This document shows, piece after piece, positions 23,976 through 35,520 of a stretch of DNA of 64,000 nt. The number at the start of each line of letters is the position of its first letter. Within the stretch, counting starts at the first letter, position 1. The translations under genes and the position numbers were made by a program. The notes under the pieces are model-generated. The model made no database searches. It worked only from the letters and a program-made list of their open reading frames with translations, and was not told the origin of the DNA. This DNA is from Verpa conica. Its lineage: Eukaryota > Ascomycota > Pezizomycetes > Pezizales > Morchellaceae. The DNA lies in assembly GCA_033030425.1 (NCBI GenBank), contig JAUFSD010000014.1, positions 558,001-622,000 of the forward strand. The letters run 5' to 3'.

Positions 23976-25133
23976 CGCGTCTCCTTAGTCGGCAGGTCCC
24001 TCATAAAACTTCCTTTTCTAACTTCACTACAGACACTAGATGCCGCCTTATGCGAACCTACAGCCCCTATCCCATAGACGGCAAAGCTGACCTCCAAGTG
24101 TGGGCCGAGCCTTTTTACTGGTTATGTTTAGATATAGCAGGTATGATATATTAAACGTAGAGAACGGATAGTTTTGGTATAAGCGCCCATGGCCAGCCCA
24201 AGAGACCTACATTATCGGCGTTCAATAGATCATACTAGAGCTGAACTACCACCACTATGGCCTCCATTAGGGGGTCGGCATTTTCTACCAGCTTATGGGA
24301 TAGAGAGTTAATTCGTATTGAAATCAATGCCATCAATTTTACATACCGGGCAAAGTACCGGGGAGCTATGGTGGGGTAGACAGGTCCCGGCGCGGGGTAC
24401 CTGCTTCGCAGCAATAGCACTTGTGGACCGTAAACTTAGCCTTATCAGTAATCCACTTCAGGTTTCTGACTGAATCTGACAAACCGTAGCTTAGGGGTTC
24501 TAACTCCGTGGCCAGCTGGGCCGAAAAGGGTTAATAGAAAAACGCCATGTTATATGATTTGCGTATTTATAATCCCTAGAACAGAATTTGCCAGTTTGCT
24601 GGCGGAATAAAACCCAGGCCAATCGTGCGCCAAGGAATAAATACTAGAATTGTCCAACGGCACTTACAGAAGTAACCCCGTAGGAAAGACATGGCGCTCC
24701 CAGTTATCATTCTAGAAACGCTTAGGGACTACGAGTAGAGTACCGTGGAAATTAAAGACACTAGAACAAGAAAGGTAGATACTCGTACTAATATAGATGA
24801 AACCTATTGTAGTTTTATTTTTTCACTACGAATTACGCACATTACCCCCGGTCGTAGCGGGTCGAATTATCTCAGATTATACGGTACATGTAGGTAGAAA
24901 GGTGCCCATAACTGTTAATTACGCTATCTGAAACGGCATGTAAGCTCGTACAGTTTTATGCAGTTTTCCCATCTCACGTCATACCTCAGTGGATGATTTG
25001 ACCCAAATCCAAGGGGCAGCTTTATAATATAAGATCACTATTGAGAAAATAAACCCTTAGGTCATAGTTTATACTGCATACCAGATTTTTTACCCAGAAT
25101 AATAAAATCACTTGAATTAAAAAAAAAAAAAAA

Positions 25134-25354
25134 AAGAGAAAATAAACCCTATTCGGTTTAGTACAAGTAACAAAGTCTACCCCAGCGAAAATGTCAACGC
25201 AACAAATCCTCCTTACCCCTATTCATATACATGAACCCTAATATAATCTTCTGAAGCTTTGTAGAGTAGCTCTAGTTTTATTTTAATATCGGTTGTCGCG
25301 AGCTCGGTTGAGGGATCGGCCAGTACCGAACCGAACAGTTTATTTTCTCACTCC
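25134..25354. mobile_element. MITE, copy 2 of the TTCGGTTYGGTAC family
   Basis: The ends are inverted: the left reads AGAAAATAAACC...TTCGGTTTAGTAC, and the right reads GTACCGAACCGAACAG followed by TTTATTTTCTCACT. The body matches the element at 46243-46477 over most of its length, with shared stretches such as AACAAAGTCTACCCC, CTATTCATATACATGAA and TCTTCTGAAGCTTTGTAG. It is about 220 bp, non-coding, and inserted by a poly-A run. Its ends are less well kept than in the other copy. Confidence 0.85.
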
Positions 25355-26482
25355 AGTGCCTCGTGAAAAATAAGCGTCCAATCGTAAATACACCAAAATT
25401 GAGCTCTTTGACACCATTATAGAGCATGTATTTATGATTCAAAATTTACAATTCTAGCAGAGTAGATAGATAGATATACTGATGAAGGTCCCATATTTAA
25501 GATAAGAGCTCTATATATGAGATATAGGAGTAGTAGTGTAGACTAAAAGTGGGTAGGTTGTGGATTTGATTGGAAATGCCAAGATCCCATATAAATCTCG
25601 AGTCTTGGCGCCGTCTCCGAGATCCATCCCACAAGAACCACTAGCTAGAGCCTACACTGCAATGAGTAGTCTTTTTTATATGAACTCATAAAGTGATTTC
25701 CCAGATGACTTATTTTTATCAAACAAAATTATATAAGAACCCCTTTAGTGGTGTACTGGGGAAAGTGGTTATAATAGAGCTGTTTTTAGGCATTTTTAGT
25801 GTAGTTTCAGACAGACACTTATTTTTCACGGGGCACTATAGTAGCTTCAATATCAACTCTAGTAAGAAAAACAGGGGTAACATTTGGGACTTTCTCCAGA
25901 GGCAACTGTGTAGTGAACTCATTACTAGAGGTTTAGTCTTGATATATCTGTAGGTAATTTACGATGGTAGGCAGACCATTGCGTGGATTTATTGGGGAGG
26001 GCTAAAGAGCACTAGTAGTGATAATATATAATATATTGCCCAGGCGTTTATTAATTAAACACTCGAAGTAAACTCGCAACCGTAACCGACCCCTAACACC
26101 CCTGAATGGCGATAGCAACGATTAGAATAGTAAAAAATGATATAGTCGATACATAGTCTGACCAGAGAGAATGCACTGTCTATGTAGTTGTCCTGGTTGT
26201 CTTAGGCTGTGTCACGACGATTTCTGGTTACAACCTCATTCGGGGTATTTAATAAACGCCTGAGTATTACTACATGACCTTAATTACATAGGAGATCGTT
26301 ATCATATGAACTGTATAAAAAGAAATATCGGCAATTCCTCAGCAAAACTTGGATATAAAAAAAGAATCAAGCAACAAAGGACAAAAAATACATTATGGAT
26401 AATCCGTCCCGCTCCGGACACTGTCGAACCATTATCCCTACACTACCTTCCAATTAAAAAAAGAAATAAAAAAATGCAAGAT

Positions 26483-29374
26483 TTACGTATGCCTATTGTT
26501 CTGGGAGCTATTAAAGACTGGTAAATGGCTGGCCGGCTGTTGATTTAGCGTGTACCCACCAATCCTCTGGTTCGCGGTAGTATCATACTGATGATTATCA
26601 GTAAGCTTCTCGCTGAAGCCCGTATTACCATTAGCATATGCATTGGCATCGCTGGCATGGTAGCCACTGTCCCTAGAATAGCCGCTTGTAGAGGTAGTCC
26701 CACGGTCACGGACACTTCGGCGCTGACCATGAGGAGACTTGCGGGAGATTTGCTGGGGCTGTGGGATGTTGGTAGTGGGAGGAGCAGACCCAATCGTGAA
26801 GACATCACTCTGCCACCCATCACCACGCTGTGCAAGCTCTTTGTATTGGGTTGCCTTGGTTGAGATGCCACCAGGGAGAGAGATATTCTTGAAAATACTC
26901 TCCTGCTGGGTGACGGCCATATTGACTTTCTTGTCTGCAGTCTTCGCCTTGACCCGCTCCTTCCTCGTCACCATCTCTCTCTGTATCGCCTGATAGTATC
27001 TATTGTAAATATTCTGGGCATTCTCGGGGTCCGGGTTGTTCTTCAGATCTTGCTCAACCTTCAGCTCCTCTTGGTGGATGCGATAGCACAAGGAATCAAC
27101 TCTTGAGAATGTTTCGCGAATCTGCTTCTCGAGAACTTTGGTAAGAGCCGGCTTTACAACCTTGAGCAGCAGTGGCTTAAAGATGTTGAAAAGCATCTTG
27201 TGGTTAGATTGCTTGAGCTTAATCGTCATGTTGCTAATACTAACGTTGACCTTGTCAACCTTGAAGAAATGCGAACGATCGTTTTTTTCGGCAGTGGATA
27301 GTTCGAGCTTAAATGAAAACCCTTCACCACCAAGAAAGATGTCTGCGAGACCAGTGTCGGTGATGGAGGGAAACCCTCGCTTCTTTTTAATGTAATAGGA
27401 AACATCTATGATTGAGTTAGTATATGATATAAAAAGAAGGAAATATGAACCTTTTGTACTAACCTCTAAGATCACATTGGATTCCAGAAGCGGAGACCAT
27501 AGCACTGTGTTTGTTCTTGCTACCGAGAGATTTGCGTCCGAATTTCATATAGTTGTCATTTCCAATCTCTAGGACATTCGGCATCAAATTGTCGCTCTCA
27601 ATAACTAAATTCTCGACAACCGCATCCATCATGGGGTCACTGTATTCGATCCTGGGAATCGGCACATATCGTACACTCTCAAAGATTTCTGGGATGATAA
27701 CCTGTGTGATATCCTTTACCAGGTGCTTTTTGAACACTGGCTTGCCGTTCTCATCGTTTCCAAGATCGTTAAATAGCTTCTGCAACGCCTCCCCAAATCT
27801 TTTGTTTTCTGGATCCTCTGCAAACTGTTCCCCAAGGAACCTGAACTCGTTCACAACACGGTCGGTATGATCGCGGTAACGATCGCGAAGGAGGAAATTC
27901 CCTTGGTCGTATAGACGGTCGTAGCGGTCGTTGGATTCATCACGCATGATATAGCCCTCTTCTTTAAGGCAGGTGCGTACGTAGCTGTCAACAGATCTAA
28001 ACCACTGTTTAAGCTCGGGGTCTTTGTCGGCATCGCGATAGATGTCGTCGATAGCCTCAAACAAATCGTCGACGCTAGTATTGTTTGCAAAGCGTTCAAT
28101 CATTGTTCTGAAGTATCCGCTAGCGCTCGAGAGGTGCTGATCCTGGCGGGCACCCTTAACAGTTCCACTACTATCCTTTGCGAGTGCTTTTCCGTGTCCA
28201 GTGTAATTTTCTGCAAGACGAAGGAGTGTATCAATGGCTTGTTGGTAATCTTGGTGACTTTGAATCTCCACTACCATCTTCTTTAGACGGAAAATAACTT
28301 GATCACGGCGCTCTTTGGGAAACTTGTTGCTCATATAATTTCTTGTCCTCTCTCTATATTCCCTAGCACGTTGTTTGTGTTCCTCGGGTGTATTTTCATT
28401 AACCCGGTTCTTCAGATCATGTGCACCAGCCATCAGGCCGCTAGCAGCATCAACACCACCTGCATTACCATATCGCTGGTCTTGAGCTACACGATCGGCA
28501 GTTTCGTAAGGGTCTTGAGAACCATGGGGATCAGCGGTGGCGTTCGCATTCTGGCCAACCTCGCTAAGGTCTTTGCGATCGAGTGGCTTGTTCTTGTTGT
28601 ATTTTTCGCGGAACTGGCCCTTGATATTATCTTTTGAGAGATTTGGTGCCTCGTGCCATGTATGGTCAGGTGCAGGCTCGTCGATCTGTCGGAGCTGATC
28701 TTCACCAGGCCTGACTTTCATAGCTGCTTTGGAAGCCGAGTCACCAGCTACATCTCGAAGTAAGAGGACGGCGTCGTTGAGGAGTTTTCGAAATTGTCTG
28801 CCGCCAGATTAGCTTAATTCTCATCACAACTCCCCACCCAACCAAAGAAACATACCCATTAGTAATTACCAACTCTCCCAGTGCCATAAACCCCGCTTTC
28901 GCTTCTTCGGCATCCCTTGTTGCAGCATCCTTAGTCACCGGCACGCCCGGTGTATCTGTTTGTGGGCCACCCTTCATACCAAGCTGGGTGGTTGAGTAGA
29001 TAAACTCCTGTAACGCTTGATCGTAGTTCTTTGTGAGAAGGAGACGTTTCGCTTCCTCGACGACATTGCGGAAGTCCTCAAGGATTATCTTGCCTTCGTC
29101 AGAAAGCTTATCGTTGGGATTCTGGAGCTTAGAGTGGGAGGTGAGGGAGGTGAGAGCTGTGTCGATCTGAGAATTTGAGGGAAGCTTGCCGGATGCGAAA
29201 CCTAAGATGAAGTTAATATTGTGTGTGTAATGAATGGGGAGGGGAGGGTAATAATATGGGTAATGATTTATAAGACAACTAACCATTATAGATACCGAAT
29301 AGTCGCAATTTGTTTTCAATATCTTGCTCCTTCTGTTTTGTGTCTACCGGTCGATTTACTGACTTATTATTCAT
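26483..29374 (-). CDS. HAM1-like (BPI/TULIP-like) fungal protein
   Basis: An 897-aa protein from four exons: 29374-29284, 29201-28856, 28797-27464 and 27405-26483. The N-terminal region (KLRLFGIYNGFASGKLPSNSQ, then FMALGELVITNGQFRKLLND) and a long charged middle match the HAM1-like N-terminal domain. The later part, with DAVVENLVIESDNLMPNVLE, DVSYYIKKKRGFPSITDTG, and IFLGGEGFSFKLELSTAEK, matches the HAM1-like C-terminal domain, which has a lipid-binding BPI/TULIP-type fold. The last 150 residues are Ser/Asn/Gln-rich and probably disordered. Related proteins are conserved in filamentous fungi but absent from budding yeast, and their biochemical role is not settled, so none is claimed. No signal peptide or membrane span is seen. 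All three introns have typical donors, branch points and acceptors. Confidence 0.88.
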
Positions 29375-30138
29375 AGTGGGTAAAAATTTAGTTGCGGTAG
29401 TAGGGAGTATTATTAGGGATTTAGCACTGGCAGGGCGACGTGGTTGATAGAAGATATTAGTTGTAGTAGTGGTGATAGTAGTAGCAATGGGAGATTATTG
29501 TAGTAGGAGTAGATGGTTGACTACAATGTGTAATGAAGAAATTTTTTTTATTACAGCGACAGTTAACTCCTTAAGTACGATATACAGAATGAAGCAATCA
29601 CTTCATAAGATTAACGAAAACAGGGCACCAGTCATTCTCCGAGCTATGTCATGTCCGCATGGAGTTGATAATGGTTATCGGATCCCAGCTGCGCAATCAT
29701 GACGGCATCATGTCCTGGGCCCGCTCGCTTCGTATGCGGGCGTTAAGGTTAGCGAATAAAGAGGCTTCAAATGATTTGATTTGCATTAAGTTGCCGATCG
29801 ATATAGCACTTGGTTGGGACATGGTTTTTGTCTTTGTCACTATCACGATTCAAGACCTGTTTCTGGGTGTATATTTACACTACGAGCAGAGTACTGTATG
29901 ATGTGTTGTATGCGTCACGACTGAGTAAAGTATGGAGTTTGCCGTTTCTTGGCGGTTGCTCCCAGGAAGCAGTCGTTACACCAGATGTGGCTTCCCCACT
30001 AGAACGTGACGATCGCGTGTTCTCACTACACACCGCGACGCAAGTGGCGTCTGTTAACTGCCCTCCACCAACAACCAAAGTATAGAGAGAAACAGAGAGC
30101 AGAGAAAAAAACAGCAATACCACCGCCATTTGCCTACA
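29375..30138. other. Divergent promoter region between the HAM1-like and DUF4211 genes
   Basis: No gene. A GTAGTAG/GTGGTGATAGTAG imperfect triplet run lies at about 29459-29512, upstream of the HAM1-like gene. The rest has no recognised element. Confidence 0.5.
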
Positions 30139-32286
30139 ATGAAGCGTTCCAATAGGAAGAAACCAAAAGTCCGCCAGACAACACTTACCCAGTTTTCTAC
30201 TCTCCCTTCTAGTCTTCGGAGGTCAACTCGGGGAACTACAACTCTAGTAGCTCTAGAAGACCCATCAACGCCAATACTACCCGCAAAAACTACTACAAAG
30301 AAGGAGAAAGCAAAGCAATTAAAATTGAAGGTTGAGAAGAAGCCCAGTCTCGTTCACAACACTCCCATCTTATCTCCTTCCCGGCAGCAGCCGCCAAAAT
30401 CTCCAAACTTTGCGGTAGTCATCATAACTTCGCCCGAGAAGAGAAGGTTGTTGTCACAACAAACTCCCAAACACATAGGGTGGTTTCCCCCTCCTAATCA
30501 GGACCAAGGCCAAGATACCAAACTCCCACTAAATGACAAAGGTAAAAGGGAAGAGGTAACGTCCCAAGATAATGGAACCAGCGATAGCGAAGATATGGGG
30601 CCGATATTGGCTTCAGCTAGGAAACGGAGGGCGAGCACTAAGGCACGCACTACTGGTAAGGCAGCCCAGGATGGCAATGACAAGGTTTTGGCCGGTGGTA
30701 GCAAGAAAGGTAGCAAAAAAAACCACGTGTCCCTCGACAGTAGTGATGAAGACACATGCATTACATCTTCCACACCCAAAAAGAGACTATGGGTATCAAT
30801 TCCTTCGCAAAAGGGGGATAGTGATCCTGCGCCAAAACGCATACGGCACGCAAAAAATAACAAAAAACCTACACCACAGCGGACAGAGGGCAATGAGGAT
30901 AGTGATGGTGATGGTGATGGTGATGGTGATGGCGATGATGATGATGATGATGCACATATCGGCTCAACACGAAAAAGAATGGGCGTAGTAAAAGGGAAGG
31001 GCAGGCAGCTCGATCAGTTTCTAAATACCGATGTAGAAGATGAAGAAAAGGAGGATCTAGAAGAGGACTTGGCCTTTATGGCATCGAAACGCAGTGGGTT
31101 GCGGCAGATTTCCTTAGTTATCTTGTTTTCTAACATAAAATCTAGATATACTTCCTTCGAGAACGCGGTATAACGGCTCCTCGCCCAAAAAGACACCCTA
31201 CCAGAGGAAACTAGATGAACTCCGCGCTAAACGGGCTGGCAAAGCAATACAAGCATCTACTAGTGATGACGACCAACCCAAACGCGCCCTCTATGATACC
31301 GACCCTGAAGACAATTCTTCCGGTGATGAAGGAGAAGGAGAGGACAACGAGGATAACAGGTGCCCTAGCGGCAACTACTCGTCAGATAACGATTCATGGA
31401 TAGTAGAAGACGACGGCGGCATCATTGGCGCCCCCGATCCTGATGCGCAAATCCCAATAGAATTCACAAGTCTATCCCATCAATCTACACGCGAAAACTT
31501 CAAGATCGTCTGTCTCTGGATTGTTCAGAGTATCCTAAACCCTTTGTTTCCCCTTGATGACGAACTCTCGGTCTTTGCCCTCCGCGCGCTCGAACGACGG
31601 ATCGATTCTTATGGTGGTAGCGTACTCCAATCCTCTGTGTGGAAAGCACCATTCATGCGTGCGTTGAGAGCTCGCCCTACCTTTGACTCTGAGCCATGTG
31701 ATGAACGCCAGATCTGTGATGCGTGTCATATATCCGGGCGCACAGCCACGTATGCAGTTACTATCACTGGAGGCCGGTACGACCCAAGTACACTAGAAGA
31801 CCTAGAAGGTAGCGAAGACGACAGTGAAGACTCTGCGGGTCTTGAGATTCCCACGGCAGAGACGATTTTCTACTTAGGACGGCATTGCCACGCGAGGGCC
31901 CAGATGAGTCATGCTTTTATTCACTGGAAGAAACAATTGAGAGATGCGATAGAGACAATATTAGATCAAAAAGGGTACTTTAGTCCATACTGGGCGAGTA
32001 AATCTACCAAGATGGATGCTGGGGGTAAGATATTTAGAAGTTATGTCAGTTTCATTTGAAGAAATTAGCTAACCAAGTGCATACAGAGCGGACACGATGG
32101 GCGAGTCGCGTGACCGATGACCTGGGTGATCATATCAAGGAATTCTACCACGACCTAAAACGAGGTTTAGAAGACGCCCAAACAAATATGGTGAGCCCGA
32201 TGGCATCCCTATAAACCCTTTCAAGTGCGTGCGTTTCTAACTGCTCAAATCTACAGACGACCCAGAGGTTTAAAAAGTGGCGTTAA
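30139..32286 (+). CDS. DUF4211-domain protein with N-terminal PIP-like motif
   Basis: A 655-aa nuclear-type protein from exons 30139-31093, 31146-32024, 32087-32190 and 32257-32286. The first 320 residues are basic and disordered. They include RQTTLTQFS at residues 12-20, close to the PCNA-interacting consensus QxxLxxFF, and a poly-Asp/Gly run encoded by GATGGT repeats at about 30898-30953. The second exon carries the conserved DUF4211 region: FKIVCLWIVQSILNPLFPLD, a Cys pair in ICDACH, then YLGRHCHARAQMSHAFIHWK, so a Cys/His metal site is likely. The last exon encodes only TTQRFKKWR. The domain is conserved in fungi but has no established function. A chromatin or replication link is inferred from the PIP-like motif and charge only. 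The donor of intron 1 (GTGGGT) is weak; the frame supports it. Confidence 0.85.
30898..30953 (+). repeat. GATGGT/GAT microsatellite inside coding sequence
   Basis: About five GATGGT units followed by five GAT units encode an Asp-Gly then poly-Asp run in the DUF4211 protein. Length variation between strains would change the acidic tract without a frameshift. Confidence 0.8.
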
Positions 32287-32727
32287 AAATATTATTTTAC
32301 TACTTACTACTTACTACATTCTGTTATCCTTTACTCATCGACTCGCTTTTTTGTCCGATTTATTTAAACTTATCATATTTTGGAGTTATGGTTTTAAGCA
32401 TAGGATATTTTTGGTAGCCGGGGAGTTCAGGTGATAGTTCATGCCTTAGAATAAACAACGAAACTTTATTTTCAGTAGTGTTTAGCCTTATAGTACATTT
32501 TCAGTAGATCATTTCGGAGATCAGGTACCTAACGGGGGTCCTCTCGCCTTGTACTGGCAATTAAATTTTGGATCAAGTTCCAACGTTCGCAAATCCTGAT
32601 CTTGAAACATCCCATGATATTGTATCCCAGCACCGATAGGCATAACACATAGGCTATGAAACCTATAATTTATTCCTTTCAGTTATTTTTTTTTTTTGCT
32701 ATGTTGTCTTATATCACATCCGCGTCA
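32287..32727. other. Convergent spacer between the DUF4211 gene and SRP9
   Basis: Shared 3' flanks of two convergent genes. T-rich runs (for example 32686-32698) may serve 3' end formation; nothing else is seen. Confidence 0.5.
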
Positions 32728-33231
32728 TCATGCCTTTCCCCTTTTCTTCTTCTTTTTATTTTTCGACCCCGTATCCGCCATCGATGGTGTTGCCTGTCCG
32801 ATAATCGGGGTAATAGTACTAGGTAGAACTGTAGAAGGTAGAACATCTATCGCTGATGTATCTATGGTACAAATTCCATTAGACAGAATAACTTCCACTG
32901 GAGCAACAAGTCTTACTAATGACGACAGGTTCAGGGACATTCGCCTGCTGTCTCCCCAGCCTATTAAGGCCTGCCACCATTCGCCCTACAACGGCGATCT
33001 TACAGGTTCGGAACTTGATGATAGCGCCTGATACTGGATCATAGGTCTTGACGGTGAGTTTGCCCTTGCCAGATGCAGCAGCATGGTAGGTTGTCGTGAC
33101 CTTGGTCTTAGGTATACTATTAGTAATTGTAATAAACAAATAATTAATAGGAATCATACCGAAGATGGACGGGCTTTTAAAAGTAGTAAAGATTCATCGA
33201 CGAACTCCTGGGGGGTAGTCGTTATCTTCAT
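32728..33231 (-). CDS. SRP9: Signal recognition particle 9 kDa-type protein (SRP9/SRP21)
   Basis: A 131-aa protein from three exons: 33231-33160, 33106-32917 and 32861-32728. The SRP9-21 domain spans roughly residues 1-80: MKITTTPQEFVDESLLLLKA, TTYHAAASGKGKLTVKTYDP, then CKIAVVGRMVAGLNRLGRQ. SRP9 binds the Alu part of SRP RNA and takes part in elongation arrest during co-translational targeting to the endoplasmic reticulum. The C-terminal tail is low-complexity and ends in a Lys run (KNKKKKKRGKA), as in other fungal SRP21/SRP9 proteins. The reading frame of the tail is only reached if intron 2 (GTAAGA donor, CTAAT branch, ATAG acceptor) is removed. The gene is short and easily missed. Its start lies 162 bp from that of the next gene on the opposite strand. 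Confidence 0.9.
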
Positions 33232-33393
33232 GTTTAATTCGAATGTGGGGAGTGGGGCAAATCCGCAGTCTGATGTTTAACAATAGAGCTCCTGTTCGTG
33301 ACAACCGGGTAACGGGCACAGAGACTTGAGCCTCAACTTTCTGAGGGGGTCGGGCTACTTAGATACTATATTCCTACGAGAACATATCTATGC
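33232..33393. promoter_or_regulatory. Compact bidirectional promoter, SRP9 and MoxR-lid gene
   Basis: Only 162 bp separate the two start codons, so both promoters and both 5' leaders must lie here or overlap. No specific box was recognised. Confidence 0.6.
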
Positions 33394-34869
33394 ATGGACA
33401 GCGAACATATATCGGGTTTGGTCCATCGTCTCAATGACGTCGAGCTGGCCGTTTTACTTTGCCTAATCGCAGATAGACATTGTGTTCTGAGCACAGAAGG
33501 GAATTCTCTACAGCTACTGCAAAGGCAGCTAGAGTTGGTGAGTTAAGCTCTTTTCAGGTTTCTGACTGCAGTATCTTACACTTTCTTTGAATATAGGCCG
33601 CGAAGAGTGTGTTTGGCCTTTCAGTAACGGTTGTTCGCTGTACTTCAGATACTAGTTTAGATGATTTCGCGGAGGCCATCCTATTACCTGATGAAACCAG
33701 GGTGCGGTCGACATCATTCAGGGCATCACCAGTTTTATCCCGTGAGGTTACTTGGACCTCCATCCCATGGATTGGCATAGCTAGTATCCTAACAGGAATT
33801 TAGGACTCCTATTTTGGGCATCGATCTCGCTCAAATACGCTACGAAGCCAGTCACAAGGCACCCAGGACGAATTCACCAATGGACGGAAGATTGCAAACA
33901 TAGTTATTACACGGGACTTGAATTTGGCGAGCTCTCAAGTACAAACTCAAGCATTAGAGGTTTGCTCTCTTATGTGTGGCTCGTTTAGCGAGGGTAAATT
34001 AGTCCCAGTTTAACTAATGACCGCTTCAGCTTATGAGAACAAGGCATTTCTCCACGTGTAAAGGAGTCTACGAAGTTCCAGAGAGATTTTTACTCATTGC
34101 CATTCTAGCGAGAGCTAATGGCCCTCCAACTCTATCAAGTCACTTAGTTTGACTCCCTTTTACTATTTTCTTTATGTACGAGTAAAGCTAACTATGTATA
34201 AGCGTGATCACTTCTTCATCTCACACTACCACTCTTCAGAAGAAGGATTTCCGGAAGACGTGGAGAGGGAGGTAGAGGAAGCAGAAATAGAAACAGGAAA
34301 GTCAGACACTGATTCCCTTGCTTCGGTTGTCATCCGTAAACTCTCCACGACCCCTCCGTTACGTAGAGATTCGAGGTTTCCTCCATCTTGCAATGGGGTT
34401 TTAGTTCCTACAGTGCTTGTGGATGGTCTCAAGGCAATGGCAGAAGACGTGGCTATTAGTATAGAGATCAAGAGACATATAGCTGATATTGTTATCTTCT
34501 TGAGGAACCACAGAGCTGTTTCTGGGGGGGCTTCAGCGAGGGCGACAAAAGATTTTGAACTGCTTGTCAGGTATTCTAGGCCCCCTTCTCTATGGACAGC
34601 AGTTACATTACAAGGTTAAACAAATACTAATAGAAATGCAATTTAGATGTCTCTCGCCGTTGCATGGTCTGGATTTTGCAACGCCCTCATTAGTGAGCCT
34701 AGCGCTATACAAAGTATATAACCACCGAATTGAGCTTGTCCAAAAGCCAGGGGGTGAGAGGAGTAGCCTTTGGGGTAGCAAAACAAACGCGATAGAGGCG
34801 TATTTAAAGCGCATTGACGTGGAAAGCGTTCTAGATGAAGTAGCTACTAGTGTTAGGGTACCAGTATAG
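33394..34869 (+). CDS. Fungal MoxR/Mg-chelatase-like protein with AAA lid but no visible P-loop
   Basis: A 385-aa protein from six exons: 33394-33537, 33597-33746, 33804-33959, 34030-34146, 34203-34570 and 34647-34869. The order of blocks matches a fungal family often annotated as magnesium-chelatase-like: DVELAVLLCLIADRHCVLST, TSLDDFAEAILL, RKIANIVITRDLNLASSQVQ, then FISHYHSSEEGF. The C-terminal part around residues 297-345 (GGASARATKDFELLVR, then GLDFATPSLVSLALYKVYNH) closely resembles the MoxR/ChlI AAA lid with its sensor-2 Arg. I see no GxxGxGK Walker A motif and no DExx box, so ATP hydrolysis is doubtful. Fungi make no chlorophyll, so the family name describes homology only. The donor of intron 2 (GTTACT) is weak, and a GTGCGG donor 36 nt earlier is the alternative. 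No function is claimed. Confidence 0.8.
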
Positions 34870-35520
34870 TTTTAAAGTATAGAGTATTCCAATTCCGACA
34901 TAATCTATTTTTTTAGCCGCAGCCAACATGGGACAGACCAGCAAATCAATCGTTCCTTAGGGGTCAAGTTTGGAATGTAAATACAAATAAAAACCCAATT
35001 GCGTTACGACATAGACCACTTGTCAACCTCAAGCAGGGCTCGGGAAGTCGGCGGGGACTTTCCAGGTTGTCGGTTCTGCAGGGGCTCGCGTGGGAAGGCT
35101 GTTTGTGGCAGCGGGACAACCCGAGCGCCGGACAGCGGCGACCTTTTCGTGGTGTTTCGTTTTCTCTTCTCATCATCTCTTATCGCGCTATGCTTGGGCT
35201 ATCTCCCGCACTGGGCTACCTCTGGCAGGAGACGGATCAAGGTAGTCGAGACGCGGGAATTTTTAACTCGAACGCGGCTCCTGGCCTTCGTGGCTCCTAC
35301 TTCTTACCTACAAATAATAATAACAGCCAGGCAACAGGTGCATATTGTAGGTATTTTATCTATTTATTTACCGACCGAGTATTTAGGGAGAGCGGGCACT
35401 TATCTCGCGTTCTGCTGCCCCCTACTGACGGTAACCATTCCGTTGCCAGTGCCGTGCTCTACGTGGAGAATCGCATCACTTAAACAGCGCTCTTTCCCCA
35501 TCTTCCAATCGCCCCAAGTA
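34870..35520. other. Upstream region of the OHCU-decarboxylase gene with open frame
   Basis: No separate gene is supported. From 34999 the reading frame stays open for 174 codons into the OHCU start at 35521; the encoded stretch resembles no family I know and is treated as leader. Confidence 0.4.

Larger units (their letters stand above)
23475..26482. other. RNR2 promoter and gene-free spacer with a MITE
   Basis: The part nearest RNR2 (23475 to about 24000) is its promoter, with three MluI boxes. The rest codes for nothing recognisable and is AT-rich. It contains the inverted-repeat element at 25134-25354 next to a poly-A run of about 17 bases. The HAM1-like gene ends at the right edge. Confidence 0.6.

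Noticed and set aside
25693..25953. 86-codon ORF in the spacer right of the MITE copy.
   Set aside because: AT-rich, with no motif, no neighbouring splice signals that extend it and no family resemblance.
30498..30893. 131-codon minus-strand ORF in the DUF4211 gene.
   Set aside because: Antisense shadow of a low-complexity basic coding exon.
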